Part shown: positions 49,538-61,807 of the stretch, in pieces | Layout: the number at the start of each line of letters is the position of its first letter | Numbering within the stretch: the first letter of the stretch is position 1 | Translations under genes and position numbers: made by a program | From: Carnobacterium iners | GTDB taxonomy: Bacteria; Bacillota; Bacilli; Lactobacillales; Carnobacteriaceae | NCBI RefSeq assembly: GCF_900177385.1 | Contig: NZ_FXBJ01000002.1 | Location: forward strand, 1,926,001-1,990,000 | DNA length: 64,000 bases | Reading direction: 5' to 3' | Notes under the pieces: generated by a model | The model's database searches: none | The model's input: only the letters and a program-made list of their open reading frames with translations | What the model was told of the DNA's origin: nothing

Positions 49538-50134
49538 TTATCTGTTGACAATAATAAATTCTTTTTCGCGCATCTCAAACAACAATTTATTCTTCATCGC
49601 CACTTCCACGTTTATTTCACGTCGATAATTTTCTTTTTTTAATTCATCGCCATCCCAACAACTGTATAACTCAATTTTATCTGACTCTTTAAAATAAGTT
49701 GTTAAGAAAGATAAAAAGCCTTTTTGTTGAATGCCATTTACCGATCGAGCTTCGTCCATCATTTTATAGTAGTCTGCTACATCTTTCGTAGTGAAACCAT
49801 CTGGAACTACCGTATCGTTTTCAATGGGTTCCCATACTGGAAAATCTGTTGTTTGGTAAACATAAGGAGTACTAAAGTGTTTTAAAATATCTCCTGATTC
49901 AACTAATTCTGAAATTTCAAATGTTCCAACAATTTCTGCTTCTTTATCATAAAAGATAATTTGATTCATCGTTAGAGCTTCATTATTCGTTTGAATACGA
50001 AGGTAAGACAAGACCATTTTATCCGTTACTCCTGCATCTAAAGTGTCACGTGCAATTAAGGCAACAATATTTGGGTCTTCTGATGGGCGAGTAGTTAGTT
50101 TTTTTTCTACACCGATATATGAATATAAACTCAC
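49538..50134 (-). CDS. Conserved-looking protein of unknown function
   Basis: I do not recognise this protein. The 198 residues are soluble in appearance, with no signal peptide or membrane helix. Mixed alpha/beta composition, fairly acidic centre (VWEPIENDTVVPDG) and a basic C-terminus (MKNKLLFEMREKEFIIVNR). Codon use and base composition match the neighbours, so a horizontally acquired origin is not suggested. It lies between the rbfA terminator and truB, an otherwise conserved translation-factor locus. TTGAGG-like GGAGGT precedes the start (GGAGGTTTAACATAGTG region), so it is very likely expressed. Confidence 0.6.
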   Translation of the reverse strand: MSLYSYIGVEKKLTTRPSEDPNIVALIARDTLDAGVTDKMVLSYLRIQTNNEALTMNQIIFYDKEAEIVGTFEISELVESGDILKHFSTPYVYQTTDFPVWEPIENDTVVPDGFTTKDVADYYKMMDEARSVNGIQQKGFLSFLTTYFKESDKIELYSCWDGDELKKENYRREINVEVAMKNKLLFEMREKEFIIVNR

Positions 50135-50194
50135 TATGTTAAACCTCCAATTTTTTTAAAATTCTCCTCTGAACTACTATTCTTAAAAAATAAA

Positions 50195-50216
50195 GACTGA
50201 GACAATTGTCTCAGTC
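50195..50216 (-). terminator. Terminator of the rimP-nusA-infB-rbfA operon
   Basis: Perfect 9-bp arms GACTGAGAC (50195-50203) and GTCTCAGTC (50208-50216), loop AATT, followed by TTTATTTTTT on the minus strand. Confidence 0.92.
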
Positions 50217-50276
50217 CCTTATTTATTCTCGAATAGCTATGTGAAAAGTATTTTCTACCTACTTTTCTTTTAGATG

Positions 50277-50624
50277 TTATTCTTTATTTAAATTACGTAA
50301 CAATTCATCAATTCGGCTACCGTACAGGACGGATTCATCAAGAGAAAAAGCTAATTCAGGAGTTTTATATAACGTCAATCGTTTTCCTAATTCTCTTCGA
50401 ATTAATCCGGTTGCTTTATCTAAACCTAGCTGAACAAGTTCAAGATCTTTTTCTTTTTCAGATAAAATACTATAGTAAATCGTTGCTTGTTGCAAATCTC
50501 CGGTTACTTTTACTTCAGTAATCGTTACATTTGAAACACGTGGATCTTTCACACGTTTGACTAGGATGTCATTCACTTCTTTTTGGATTTCTTGAGCTAC
50601 ACGCCCAGTTCTAAAATTTGCCAT
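50277..50624 (-). CDS. rbfA: Ribosome-binding factor A
   Basis: KH-fold factor of 115 residues needed for 16S rRNA 5'-end processing and cold adaptation. It begins FRTGRVAQEIQKEVNDIL and includes DPRVSNVTITEVKVTGDLQ. Last gene of the nusA-infB operon, 52 bases after infB and just before the operon terminator. Confidence 0.97.
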   Translation of the reverse strand: MANFRTGRVAQEIQKEVNDILVKRVKDPRVSNVTITEVKVTGDLQQATIYYSILSEKEKDLELVQLGLDKATGLIRRELGKRLTLYKTPELAFSLDESVLYGSRIDELLRNLNKE

Positions 50625-50676
50625 AATATTGCCTCACTTTCATCATTGTTTACTTGTTTATTCATAAAGTGAAAAT

Positions 50677-52989
50677 TTATTTGCGTTTAATTTCAACCAT
50701 TTCGTATGCTTCAACGACATCGTCTACTTTTAACTCATTGTAATCTTTAATCATAAAGCCACATTCAAAGCCTTTTTTAACTTCTTTTGCATCATCTTTA
50801 AAACGTTTTAAACTAGCTAATTCGCCTTCAAAAATAACAATGTTGTCTCTTATTAAACGAATACTACTGTTGCGAGAAATATGGCCGTCTGTTACAAAAC
50901 CACCAGCAATTGTTCCAACTTTAGAAACCGCAAATGTTTCACGAACAACAACTTGTCCAGTAACTTTTTCTTCGTACTCTGGGTCTAACATGCCTTTCAT
51001 TGCTGTTTCAATTTCATCAATCGCGTTGTAAATAATACGATGTAGACGAATATCAATTGTTTCTTGACTTGCTTGTTCTTTAGCTTGTGGTGTTGGTCGA
51101 ACGTTAAATCCAATAATAATCGCATTACTTGCTGCCGCTAAAGTAACGTCACTCTCATTGATAGCTCCGACTGCTGTGTGGATGATTTTAACACGTACAC
51201 CTTCAACCTCAATTTTTTGTAAGCTAGAAGCCAAGGCTTCTGCTGAACCTTGAACGTCTGCTTTAATGATAACATTAACTTCTTTTATTTCTCCATCCTC
51301 TAAGCTTGAGAATAAATTGTCTAATGTTACACGATTAGTTATTAAACGCTGGCTAGCCATCGCTTTTTGAGCACGTGTTTCACCAACTGCACGAGCTGAT
51401 TTCTCATCTTCAAAGACAACAAACTGATCGCCAGCTTGTGGAGCAGCATTTAAACCAGTAATCTCTACTGGAGCAGATGGTCCTGCTATTTTAACACGTC
51501 TACCAAGTTCGTTAACCATTACTCGTACACGTCCGTAAGTATTCCCTACTACAATTGGGTCTCCAACGCGCAGTGTGCCTTCTTGGACAAGTAAAGTAGC
51601 AATAGGGCCCTTACTTTTATCTAGACGAGCTTCAATTACTGAACCTAGCGCGGCTCTCTTAGGATCTGCTTTTAGGTCTTCTACCTCTGCGACTAGTAAA
51701 ATCATTTCTAATAATTCATCTAAATTCTTAGCAAATTTAGCTGAAATTTCGACGAAAATTGTGTCTCCACCCCATGATTCTGGGATTAAACCATATTCAG
51801 TTAGTTCTTGCATCACTCGTTCTGGATTAGCTGTAGGCTTATCAATTTTATTAACCGCTACAATAATCGGAACTTCTGCAGCTTTTGCGTGGTTAATAGC
51901 CTCAATAGTTTGTGGCATAACGCCATCATCGGCAGCTACAACAATAATGGTAATATCTGTAACGTCTGCACCACGAGCACGCATAGTCGTAAAGGCAGCA
52001 TGTCCAGGTGTATCCAAGAAAGTAATCGTCTTACCGTTAGATTTCACTTGATAAGCACCAATATGCTGTGTAATCCCACCGGCTTCGCCTAAACTAACTT
52101 TTGTATTTCTTAAAGAGTCTAACAAAGTTGTTTTACCATGATCAACGTGTCCCATAATAGTTACTACTGGAGGACGTGTTGCTAGATTTCCTTCTATTGT
52201 TTCTGTTTCAAAATAAACGTCTAAATCAGATACGTCTACTTTAACTTTTTCTTCTGTTTCAATTCCATATTCTGCTGCAAGAAGTTCAATAGTTTCTTTG
52301 TTTAAACTTTGGTTTAAAGTTGCTACAACGCCAAGCAGGAATAATTTCTTAATGATTTCTGCTGGTTCGCGATAAATTTTCTTAGAAATATCCGCTACAG
52401 TCATTCCGTCGGTGTAGACTAAAACATCTGGTAATTCTTTGAATTTACGCGGAACTGGAGGTGCTACTGGTTTAGTTTCTCCACGTTTACCTTTTCTCTT
52501 ACGTTTGTTAAATCCACCGTGAGTACCTTGTGCTCCACGGTATCCACCACGTTTACCACTTGTTCCAGTAGTCGTTTTTTGCTCCATTGGATTGGTTGTT
52601 CGCTTTACAATTGGCGCTGCTTTCTTTTCAGCTGGTTTTGCTGCTGGACGACTAGTTGTCGAAGTTGGTTTTTTACTACTTGCTGTCTTACTTGCTGATT
52701 TTGATTTTGTTTCAGGTTTGGAACTATTATTGGTTTGATTCTGTTTGTTTACTATACCCTTACCGCCTTTTTGTGTTGTGTGTTTTTGTGTTTCGTCTTG
52801 GTTTTTCGTTGTACTTGTATTCCTTTTGTTGCTTGCAACAAATGCTTCGTTTAGCATCGCAACTTGTTTATCTTCCATTGAAGATAAATGATTTTTGTAG
52901 TTAAACCCTAATTGATTAGCTTTTTCAATTACTTTTTCAGTAGGTAGATCATGTTTTTTTGCAAATTCAAATACTCGCAAATTAGCCAT
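50677..52989 (-). CDS. infB: Translation initiation factor IF-2
   Basis: GTPase that positions fMet-tRNA on the 30S subunit. The 770 residues have an N-terminal IF2N domain (1-50), a low-complexity Lys/Ser/Thr/Gly-rich linker (about 55-175) and a second IF2N domain (about 190-240). The G domain follows (from about 270): [26 protein letters not shown]. Domains II-IV with the C-terminal fMet-tRNA-binding part are complete. It lies between ylxQ and rbfA as in B. subtilis. Confidence 0.98.
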   Translation of the reverse strand: MANLRVFEFAKKHDLPTEKVIEKANQLGFNYKNHLSSMEDKQVAMLNEAFVASNKRNTSTTKNQDETQKHTTQKGGKGIVNKQNQTNNSSKPETKSKSASKTASSKKPTSTTSRPAAKPAEKKAAPIVKRTTNPMEQKTTTGTSGKRGGYRGAQGTHGGFNKRKRKGKRGETKPVAPPVPRKFKELPDVLVYTDGMTVADISKKIYREPAEIIKKLFLLGVVATLNQSLNKETIELLAAEYGIETEEKVKVDVSDLDVYFETETIEGNLATRPPVVTIMGHVDHGKTTLLDSLRNTKVSLGEAGGITQHIGAYQVKSNGKTITFLDTPGHAAFTTMRARGADVTDITIIVVAADDGVMPQTIEAINHAKAAEVPIIVAVNKIDKPTANPERVMQELTEYGLIPESWGGDTIFVEISAKFAKNLDELLEMILLVAEVEDLKADPKRAALGSVIEARLDKSKGPIATLLVQEGTLRVGDPIVVGNTYGRVRVMVNELGRRVKIAGPSAPVEITGLNAAPQAGDQFVVFEDEKSARAVGETRAQKAMASQRLITNRVTLDNLFSSLEDGEIKEVNVIIKADVQGSAEALASSLQKIEVEGVRVKIIHTAVGAINESDVTLAAASNAIIIGFNVRPTPQAKEQASQETIDIRLHRIIYNAIDEIETAMKGMLDPEYEEKVTGQVVVRETFAVSKVGTIAGGFVTDGHISRNSSIRLIRDNIVIFEGELASLKRFKDDAKEVKKGFECGFMIKDYNELKVDDVVEAYEMVEIKRK

Positions 52990-53003
52990 TCTAATAACCT
53001 CCG

Positions 53004-53309
53004 TTAATTTAGTAATAATTCCCGGATTTTTTTACCAAAGCCGTTATCCAATGTTGTACATATTGTACGCTCTTTTCCAATTGCGTGACTCAACTCTGCT
53101 TTTGTAAAATAAATAACTATTGGAATATCGTAATAACGACATTTATCCGAGATTTTTTTCTTGGTTTGCTCACTAGCATCCGTAGCAACTAGTACTATTT
53201 TTGCCTGTTCTTTTCTAATTTCTTTTAATGTTAAATCTTCACCTGTTACCAATTTTCCAGCTTTCATCGCTATTCCTAAAAGGTTCAGTGCTTTTTGATC
53301 TTCATTCAT
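53004..53309 (-). CDS. ylxQ: L7Ae-family RNA-binding protein YlxQ
   Basis: Small protein of 101 residues of the L7Ae/L30e/kink-turn-binding family ([28 protein letters not shown]). The precise RNA target of YlxQ is not established. The start at 53307-53309 overlaps the ylxR stop (ATGA), indicating coupling. A longer reading to 53393 would run through ylxR in another frame and is not supported. Part of rimP-nusA-ylxR-ylxQ-infB. Confidence 0.93.
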   Translation of the reverse strand: MNEDQKALNLLGIAMKAGKLVTGEDLTLKEIRKEQAKIVLVATDASEQTKKKISDKCRYYDIPIVIYFTKAELSHAIGKERTICTTLDNGFGKKIRELLLN

Positions 53310-53590
53310 AAACTCATCCGCGCTTTCTGTCGTGTTACGTAATCTAAAAGTTCTTGATAAAAAGGATCTGCTAAAGCTGTTTCGAACGTGCAATCTAAAA
53401 TACGTTTATCCCAAGCAACCTTAACAATTAGTGGATCAATAGAGATATAAGCGCCGCGTCCAGCCACTTTGCCGCTGGGATCAATACTGATTTCACCCTC
53501 TTTATTTTTTACTATTCGAATCATTTCTTTTTTAGGTTTCATTTTATTTGAAGCAATACACTTACGCATAGGAATTTTACGCTTTTGCAT
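53306..53590 (-). CDS. ylxR: YlxR family protein (RNase P modulator RnpM)
   Basis: Basic protein of 94 residues with the family signature RKIPMRKCIASNKMKPK and GRGAYIS. The B. subtilis homologue binds RNase P RNA and modulates its activity. The start is ATG 53588-53590, six bases after AGAGGTG; an ATG three codons upstream (53599) sits too close to that site. It follows nusA by 11 bases. Confidence 0.93.
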   Translation of the reverse strand: MQKRKIPMRKCIASNKMKPKKEMIRIVKNKEGEISIDPSGKVAGRGAYISIDPLIVKVAWDKRILDCTFETALADPFYQELLDYVTRQKARMSL

Positions 53591-53601
53591 ACCATTCACC
53601 T

Positions 53602-54876
53602 CTATTTATTCTCATCTTCAGCTTCAGCTATTTCAATCATTTCTTCGGCTTCTCCTGAAGTTAATATACCTTCTTGAAATTCATCTTCAACTTCTATATC
53701 GCTAGGGAAATCTTTACTGTCTTCAACATTTTCAACAATTTCTGTTGCATCACTTTCTTGTTCGGCACTCATCGTTTCTTCGACAGCAGAAACGTAATCT
53801 TCTGTGCGCTCTAAGCCAGCTTTATCTTTAGTAATCAGCGAATCTTGAATATCTGATTCTGATTTGATATCAATTTTAAAGCCAGTTAATTTAGCAGCTA
53901 ATCGAGCATTTTGGCCTCGTTTACCAATTGCAAGAGATAATTGGTAGTCAGGTACAACGACCACACAACTGCCTTCTCTCTCATTAAAAGTAACATTGAT
54001 AACTTGTGCAGGATTTAATGCATTCGCTATAAACGTTGCAGGATCTGCACTCCATTCAACAATATCCATATTCTCGCCTTTTAACTCGTTTACGATTGCT
54101 TGCACACGTTGGCCTTTGGGACCGACACAAGTACCAACTGGATCGATATTTTCATCTCTAGACATAACAGCTACTTTAGCTCTATCTCCAGCTTCGCGGG
54201 CAATTGATTTGATTTCAACAATGCCATCGTAAATTTCTGGTACTTCTTGTTCAAACAAACGCTTTAATAAGTCTGGGTGACTGCGGCTCACAAAAATTTG
54301 AGGCCCTTTAGACGTATTCTCAACTTTTGTTACATAGACCTTTATACGATCATGAGGTTTATAAACTTCATTCGGTATTTGTTCTTGTTTAGATAATACC
54401 GCTTCAATTTTCCCAAGATTCACATAGATATAACGGTGGTCTTGTCTTTCAACAATTCCCTGCATAATATCATTCTCATAAGTAATAAATTCATTGTAGA
54501 TGATATTACGCTCTGCTTCGCGTACCCGTTGCATGATAACTTGTTTTGCTGTTTGAGCCGCGATTCTACCAAAGTCTTTGGGAGTCGTTTTAAAGCGAAT
54601 AGAATCCCCTAATTCATAAGCACTGTTAATATCTAAAGCTTCTTTTAAACTAACTTCTAAACGTGAATCAAAGACAACATCAACGACTTCTTTTACAGCA
54701 TAAACGTGGATATCGCCTTTTTTCATATCAAACTCAACTTCTACATTTTGCGCTTGTCCGTAATTCTTTTTATATGCTGAAACCAACGCAGCTTCCAAAG
54801 CATCAATGACGATTTCCTTTGCAATGCCTTTTTCTTGCTCTAATGTATCAAGGGCATTTAGCATTTCTTTGCTCAT
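53602..54876 (-). CDS. nusA: Transcription termination/antitermination protein NusA
   Basis: RNA polymerase-associated factor that promotes pausing and hairpin-dependent termination. From ATG 54874-54876 (9 bases after AGGAGA) it is 424 residues; a start at 54897 would add seven unrelated residues. An N-terminal RNAP-binding domain (about 1-125), an S1 domain (about 135-200) and two KH domains (about 230-345; VGPKGQRVQAIVNELKGE, AIGKRGQNARLAAKLTG) are present. A strongly acidic tail follows (about 350-424). Regulation by the hairpin upstream of rimP is proposed separately. Confidence 0.98.
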   Translation of the reverse strand: MSKEMLNALDTLEQEKGIAKEIVIDALEAALVSAYKKNYGQAQNVEVEFDMKKGDIHVYAVKEVVDVVFDSRLEVSLKEALDINSAYELGDSIRFKTTPKDFGRIAAQTAKQVIMQRVREAERNIIYNEFITYENDIMQGIVERQDHRYIYVNLGKIEAVLSKQEQIPNEVYKPHDRIKVYVTKVENTSKGPQIFVSRSHPDLLKRLFEQEVPEIYDGIVEIKSIAREAGDRAKVAVMSRDENIDPVGTCVGPKGQRVQAIVNELKGENMDIVEWSADPATFIANALNPAQVINVTFNEREGSCVVVVPDYQLSLAIGKRGQNARLAAKLTGFKIDIKSESDIQDSLITKDKAGLERTEDYVSAVEETMSAEQESDATEIVENVEDSKDFPSDIEVEDEFQEGILTSGEAEEMIEIAEAEDENK

Positions 54877-54909
54877 TTCAATTTCTCTCCTGTCCACTAA
54901 CCATTTAAT

Positions 54910-55383
54910 TTAAAATTGGATTGCTAATCTAGCTTTTGCAATTTTTTTACGATCAAATTCAATCTCTTTTACTCGAGTTTTAATTCGTACAGATAAAATC
55001 AAAGTTTCATCTGTAATTTGTTTTAATATACCTTCATAAATTTTTTCACTATCAAAAGCTTCGTATAATGAAATATGAATATATTCACCAATAGCTTCAA
55101 TATAATCTTCTTCTTTTTTTAATGGTCTTTCAGCTCCGGGAGAAGATACTTCTAAGAAATAGGCTTGTGGTATTGGATCTGGATTCATTGCATCCATTGT
55201 TTCACTGACTTTTTCACTGACAAAAGCACAATCTTCCAGAGTAATACCTTCTGGTTTATCAACATATATTCTTAAAAACCAATTCTTCCCTTCTCTAACA
55301 AATTCTACATCAACTAGTTCAAATTCAAAACTATTAACTATGGGTTGCACAATATTACTAACCGTTTCAACCACACTTGTCAT
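54910..55383 (-). CDS. rimP: Ribosome maturation factor RimP
   Basis: 30S assembly factor of 157 residues. N-terminal alpha/beta domain with FELVDVEFVREGKNWFLRIY, SPGAERPLKKEEDY in the middle, and an Sm-like C-terminal barrel. AAGGAGG precedes the ATG. First gene of the nusA-infB operon, 33 bases before nusA. Its leader contains the polC terminator hairpin. Confidence 0.97.
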   Translation of the reverse strand: MTSVVETVSNIVQPIVNSFEFELVDVEFVREGKNWFLRIYVDKPEGITLEDCAFVSEKVSETMDAMNPDPIPQAYFLEVSSPGAERPLKKEEDYIEAIGEYIHISLYEAFDSEKIYEGILKQITDETLILSVRIKTRVKEIEFDRKKIAKARLAIQF

Positions 55384-55424
55384 CTATACCGCCTCCTTTT
55401 AGATACACATACCTGACTGCCGAA

Positions 55425-55452
55425 AAAGAGTGAGCGTCGCCGCTCACTCTTT
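55425..55452 (-). terminator. polC terminator / possible rimP-nusA attenuator
   Basis: Perfect 12-bp arms AAAGAGTGAGCG (55425-55436) and CGCTCACTCTTT (55441-55452), loop of 4, then T5 on the minus strand. It lies downstream of both polC and the putative rimP promoter. Confidence 0.9.
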
Positions 55453-55476
55453 ACCAAGATATCTAAATACAGTTAA

Positions 55477-55505
55477 ATAATAACACAATTTCCTAATCAT
55501 AGCAA
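55477..55505 (-). promoter_or_regulatory. Putative rimP-nusA-infB promoter
   Basis: TTGCTA (55500-55505), 17-base spacer, TATTAT (55477-55482) on the minus strand, between polC and the hairpin at 55425-55452. Confidence 0.6.
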
Positions 55506-55593
55506 CAAAACCCGTAGTAAATACAGGTTTTATTTTATCCAAAGAATGATTTTGCAACCCTATTTTTCTATCCATCTTACCTTATTTCACTAG

Positions 55594-58500
55594 TTAAAAT
55601 AAATCAAACAAAGAAAGCTGATTTTCATCTGGCATACCTTTTAAGACACCATTCTCATTCATATACTCAATAACCGTTTTAGATACTTTTCCACGTTTAC
55701 CTAAATCTTCTTTAGATAAAAAAGGTTTATCCAATCTTGCTTCTACTATTTGATTTGCCACGTTAAAACCTAAACTTGGTACAGCTCTAAAGGGTGCAAT
55801 TAAAGAATTACCTTCTATGACAAAATCTTTTGCATCAGATTTATCTAAATCAATCATTTGAAAATTCATACCACGCTCTACCATTTCATTTGCTAATTCT
55901 AGTACTGTTAAAACATTTTTCTCTTTTGTTGATGCATCTAAACCTTTATCAGTTATTTCTTTCATCTTAACTTTAATACTTTCTTTTCCCTGACACATCG
56001 CCGCTAGTTCAAAGTCAGTCGCACGTACAGAAAAATAAGCAGCATAATATAAAATAGGAAAATGGACTTTGTAGTAAGCCACCCGAAGAGCCATTAAAAC
56101 GTAAGCAGCAGCATGGGCTTTAGGAAACATATATTTGATTTTTAGACAAGAGTCAATGTACCATTCTGGTACTTTCTCAGCCCGCATTTCTTTTTGCCAT
56201 TCATCTGGAATACCTTTACCTTTACGCACAGATTCCATAATTTTAAAGGCTAACCCATCTTCTACACCATTATGCATTAAGTAAACCATAATATCGTCAC
56301 GACATCCAATAACCTCAGATAAAGGAATATTTTTTTCACGTATTAACTCTTCTGCATTGCCTAGCCAAACGTCAGTCCCGTGAGAAAGCCCTGATATTTG
56401 AAGCAATTCAGCAAATGTTGTTGGTTTAGTTTGCTCTAGCATTCCTCTTACAAAGCGAGTACCAAATTCTGGAATGCCTAGTGTTCCTGTTTTAGATTGA
56501 ATTTGTTCAGAAGTAACATTCAAAACATCTGTTCCACCAAAAATTTTCATTACTTCTGGGTCATCTGTTGGAATTGTTAAAGGATCAATACCTGATAAAT
56601 CTTGCAACATCCGAATAACGGTAGGATCATCATGTCCCAATATATCTAATTTTAAAACATTATCATGAATAGAATGAAAATCAAAATGCGTTGTTTTCCA
56701 TTCAGAGTCTTGCGCATCAGCTGGAAATTGAATCGGCGTAAAATCATAAACGTCCATATAATCCGGAATAACAATGATTCCACCTGGATGCTGGCCAGTT
56801 GTACGCTTAACGCCAGTCGAACCCTTTGCTAATCGATCAATTTCTGCAGCACGGAAAGTTAAATTTTGATCTCGCTCGTAGGCCTTTACATAGCCAAAGG
56901 CAGTTCGGTCAGCTACTGTACCGATTGTTCCTGCTCGAAAAACATATTCTTCTCCAAAAAGGACTTTTGTATAGTCGTGTGCTTTTGATTGATAATCACC
57001 AGAGAAATTTAAATCGATATCAGGAACTTTATCGCCGTTAAAACCTAAAAAAGTTTCAAAGGGAATATCATGTCCATCTTTGTGCAATCTAATCTGGCAA
57101 TTCGGACAAGTTTCCTCAGGTAAATCATAACCTGAACCAACTGAACCGTCTGTAAAAAACTTGGAGTATTTACATTTTGGGCAACGATAATGTGGTGGCA
57201 TCGGGTTGACTTCTGTAATCCCAGTCATAGTCGCTACAAAACTAGATCCAACTGATCCACGTGAACCAACTAAATAGCCTTCTGAAAGACTTTTGTGAAC
57301 TAGTTTTTGTGAAATCAAATAAATTACAGAAAAACCATTTCCAATAATACTTGTTAATTCTTTTTCAATTCTTTTTTCAATAATATCTGGTAAAGGATTT
57401 CCATATAAACGATGCGCTTCATCGTAACTTAATTTACGAATTTCTTCTTCTGAACCTTCAATTTTAGGCGTATATAATTCTGTTTTCACGGGTGTCATTT
57501 CTTCAACAGATTCAGCTATCATTTGAGTATTTTCGACAACGATTTTGTGTGCTGTTGACTTACCTAAGAAAGAAAAGGCCTCCAACATATCCTCCGTTGT
57601 TCTAAAATGAACTTTAGGCAACTCACTTCTATTCAACGGATTTGCTCCACCTTGAGAATTAATGAGTATTTTCCGATAAATATAATCTTCTGGATTCAAA
57701 TAGTGAACATTACCAGTAGCAACAACTGGCTTATTCAGTTCTTCTCCAATTTGAACTAAATTCCGGATAATGTCTTCTAAATCTTTTTCTGAATTAACTA
57801 ATTCTTGTTCAAGTAAAGGTGCATAAACTTCTTTAGGCATAACTTCTATAAAGTCATAGAATTTTGCTTTTTTTTCCGCTTCTTCAACACCTTTTTGCAT
57901 CATCGCTTCAAATACTTCACCTTGATTGCAGGCGGATCCGACTATTAAGCCTTCTCGCAATTTAATTAACTCTGAACGAGGAATCCTTGCCGTTCTGAAA
58001 AAATATTGGGTCATCGATAAAGAAACTAATTTAAATAAGTTTTTTAAGCCTATTTGCGTTGTAGCGATAATCGTACTATGAAAAGGTCTCGCACGTTTGT
58101 AAGAATCTCCTTCACCAATGCGGTCATTTAATTGATTGTGGTTAACGATTTGATGATCTTCTTCGGCCTCTTTCAAAAATAGCCAACAAAGATAACCCGT
58201 AGATTCGGCATCATAAATAGCTCGATGGTGTTGTTCTAAGGCTACACCATATTTTTTAGCTAATGTATTTAGTCTATGACTTTTTAATTGTGGATGAAGA
58301 AATCTAGATAATTCTAGCGTATCAATAACTGGATTAACATTTTCAGCTAGTTCTTGTCTGGCATTACTAGTATTTAAAAAACCCATATCAAAACTTGCAT
58401 TGTGCGCAACTAAGATATGATTTTTTGCAAAGTCTTCGAATAATAGCAATACTTCTTTTTCAGTTTTTGAGCCTCTGACCATCTCATCTGTAATACCTGT

Positions 58501-59937
58501 TAAGTTGATGGTTGTTTGAGATAAAGGATGTCCTGGATCAATAAAGTGTTCAAACTTTTCAATGACATTTCCTTTATACATTTTAACGGCTGATAGCTCA
58601 ATGATTTTATTGTAAACAGCTGATAATCCCGTTGTTTCTACGTCAAATACCACATATGTTGCTTCAGCTAACTCTCTATCACTAGGATGATAAGCAATTG
58701 GGATACCATCATCAACGATATTGGCTTCTATACCATATAATATTTTTATCCCATGTTTTTGTCCAGCACGAAAAGCATCTGGAAAAGACTGTGCACCGGC
58801 ATGATCCGTAATCGCTACAGCGGGGTGTCCCCATTTAGCTGCTTGAGCGACTAAATCAGTGATATTGTTTGTTGCATCCATTTGACTCATATTGCTATGC
58901 AAATGCATTTCAACCCGCTTATCTCCTTGTGAAGCCAGATCTTTTCGTTCCTCATGAAAGCTTTCAGAAATATCTTGGGCATTTAGTACTAGATCTCGCA
59001 TGAAATTATCTTCTTGGACACTTCCACGTGCTTTTACCCACATTCCTTTTTTAATTGCTGCAAAAGCTGCTTCATCTTCTGGTGTATTAGAGAATTTTTT
59101 AACTGTAAAAGATGAAGAATAATCCGTTATCTTGACAATCAATAATTGTCGTTCAGAACGAAGAACACGAATCTCCACATCAAATACATATCCTTCAATC
59201 GTTACTCGTCTTTCCTCTTCTATAACTTGATCCATTTGCTTTATTTCTTCTTTATCTGCTATCTTACGGCCTAAAACAATTGGTCCTTTGGCTATGTTTT
59301 CAATACCTTTTTCTTTATTATATTTCTTTTCCTCTTCTGCTTTTTTTAGGTTCTCACCTGCTCGTATGCTTAATAATTCATCTGCTTCTTCTTTTTTTGA
59401 TTTAAATTCGGCTATCTTTTTATTGTAGCTTTCTTCATCAATAGTTGGTTCTATTTTAAATAATGGAAATCCCAAACTTTGATAAGCTATTTCTACAGGT
59501 GGCAAATACTGATTGGTTAAATGACCTTTTACTACTTCATTCTCTACTAAAAAGAGAATTTTTTTTCCACTTAGTAAGGGCAATTGTTCTTGAAAAGCAC
59601 GATTGCATAATGGTGAAGAAACGCCACTTTTTTTAACCACCGAAGGCCAATATTGTTCAAGTTTTTCAATCGTTATTTTAGGGTTTATTGCTTCAATCGA
59701 AACTTCTATAGTCGCAATAGAACTAAAAGTTAATTGCAATTTTTCAATAAATAGTTGGTAAACTTCAAAAGGTAAAACATCTTCAAATGAAAGATTAAAA
59801 TGCCATATTTTCGAAGTTTTATGCACCGTTACTTTTTTTATTTCACCTTTTTTAAAATAAGGTTGGTACTCAATTGTATTTTTCAAGCCAATTTGCTCTA
59901 GTAATTTCTGAAATAACTCTTCTGGGTTTAAACTCAT
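55594..59937 (-). CDS. polC: DNA polymerase III alpha subunit, PolC type
   Basis: Main replicative polymerase of low-GC Gram-positives. The 1447 residues carry an N-terminal domain, an OB fold (about 240-325), a PHP domain ([13 protein letters not shown] about 342) split by an inserted DEDD 3'-5' exonuclease ([12 protein letters not shown] about 425). The catalytic palm ([14 protein letters not shown] about 970) is preceded by a Cys4 zinc site ([13 protein letters not shown]) and followed by helix-hairpin-helix and C-terminal domains. All motifs look intact. It lies between proS and the rimP-nusA operon and has terminators on both sides. Confidence 0.99.
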   Translation of the reverse strand: MSLNPEELFQKLLEQIGLKNTIEYQPYFKKGEIKKVTVHKTSKIWHFNLSFEDVLPFEVYQLFIEKLQLTFSSIATIEVSIEAINPKITIEKLEQYWPSVVKKSGVSSPLCNRAFQEQLPLLSGKKILFLVENEVVKGHLTNQYLPPVEIAYQSLGFPLFKIEPTIDEESYNKKIAEFKSKKEEADELLSIRAGENLKKAEEEKKYNKEKGIENIAKGPIVLGRKIADKEEIKQMDQVIEEERRVTIEGYVFDVEIRVLRSERQLLIVKITDYSSSFTVKKFSNTPEDEAAFAAIKKGMWVKARGSVQEDNFMRDLVLNAQDISESFHEERKDLASQGDKRVEMHLHSNMSQMDATNNITDLVAQAAKWGHPAVAITDHAGAQSFPDAFRAGQKHGIKILYGIEANIVDDGIPIAYHPSDRELAEATYVVFDVETTGLSAVYNKIIELSAVKMYKGNVIEKFEHFIDPGHPLSQTTINLTGITDEMVRGSKTEKEVLLLFEDFAKNHILVAHNASFDMGFLNTSNARQELAENVNPVIDTLELSRFLHPQLKSHRLNTLAKKYGVALEQHHRAIYDAESTGYLCWLFLKEAEEDHQIVNHNQLNDRIGEGDSYKRARPFHSTIIATTQIGLKNLFKLVSLSMTQYFFRTARIPRSELIKLREGLIVGSACNQGEVFEAMMQKGVEEAEKKAKFYDFIEVMPKEVYAPLLEQELVNSEKDLEDIIRNLVQIGEELNKPVVATGNVHYLNPEDYIYRKILINSQGGANPLNRSELPKVHFRTTEDMLEAFSFLGKSTAHKIVVENTQMIAESVEEMTPVKTELYTPKIEGSEEEIRKLSYDEAHRLYGNPLPDIIEKRIEKELTSIIGNGFSVIYLISQKLVHKSLSEGYLVGSRGSVGSSFVATMTGITEVNPMPPHYRCPKCKYSKFFTDGSVGSGYDLPEETCPNCQIRLHKDGHDIPFETFLGFNGDKVPDIDLNFSGDYQSKAHDYTKVLFGEEYVFRAGTIGTVADRTAFGYVKAYERDQNLTFRAAEIDRLAKGSTGVKRTTGQHPGGIIVIPDYMDVYDFTPIQFPADAQDSEWKTTHFDFHSIHDNVLKLDILGHDDPTVIRMLQDLSGIDPLTIPTDDPEVMKIFGGTDVLNVTSEQIQSKTGTLGIPEFGTRFVRGMLEQTKPTTFAELLQISGLSHGTDVWLGNAEELIREKNIPLSEVIGCRDDIMVYLMHNGVEDGLAFKIMESVRKGKGIPDEWQKEMRAEKVPEWYIDSCLKIKYMFPKAHAAAYVLMALRVAYYKVHFPILYYAAYFSVRATDFELAAMCQGKESIKVKMKEITDKGLDASTKEKNVLTVLELANEMVERGMNFQMIDLDKSDAKDFVIEGNSLIAPFRAVPSLGFNVANQIVEARLDKPFLSKEDLGKRGKVSKTVIEYMNENGVLKGMPDENQLSLFDLF

Positions 59938-59979
59938 GAACGACTGGCTCCTTTCGATTGCTCTTGTCTGCTATAAGGG

Positions 59980-60041
59980 AAATAACAAAGGAAGCACAGA
60001 CAAGTAAAATATATACTTGTGTAGGCTCCCTTTGTTATTTG
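59980..60041 (-). terminator. Hairpin between proS and polC
   Basis: Outer arms AAATAACAAAGG (from 59980) and CCTTTGTTATTT (to 60041) with an inner ACAAGTA/TACTTGT stem. It lies between the proS stop and polC. The T tract is weak, so partial read-through into polC is likely. Confidence 0.65.
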
Positions 60042-60045
60042 TCCT

Positions 60046-61764
<1,719 letters not shown>

Positions 61765-61807
61765 TTATCTCCTTTAGTAGTTGACTGTTTTTGTAGTTAA
61801 CGGTTTT

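Noticed and set aside
51575-52092. Plus-strand frames opposite infB
   Set aside because: Antisense shadows of a highly conserved gene with no ribosome site or promoter.
53310-53393. Longer YlxQ starting at 53393
   Set aside because: It would run through the end of ylxR in another frame; the ATGA overlap at 53306-53309 is the natural start.
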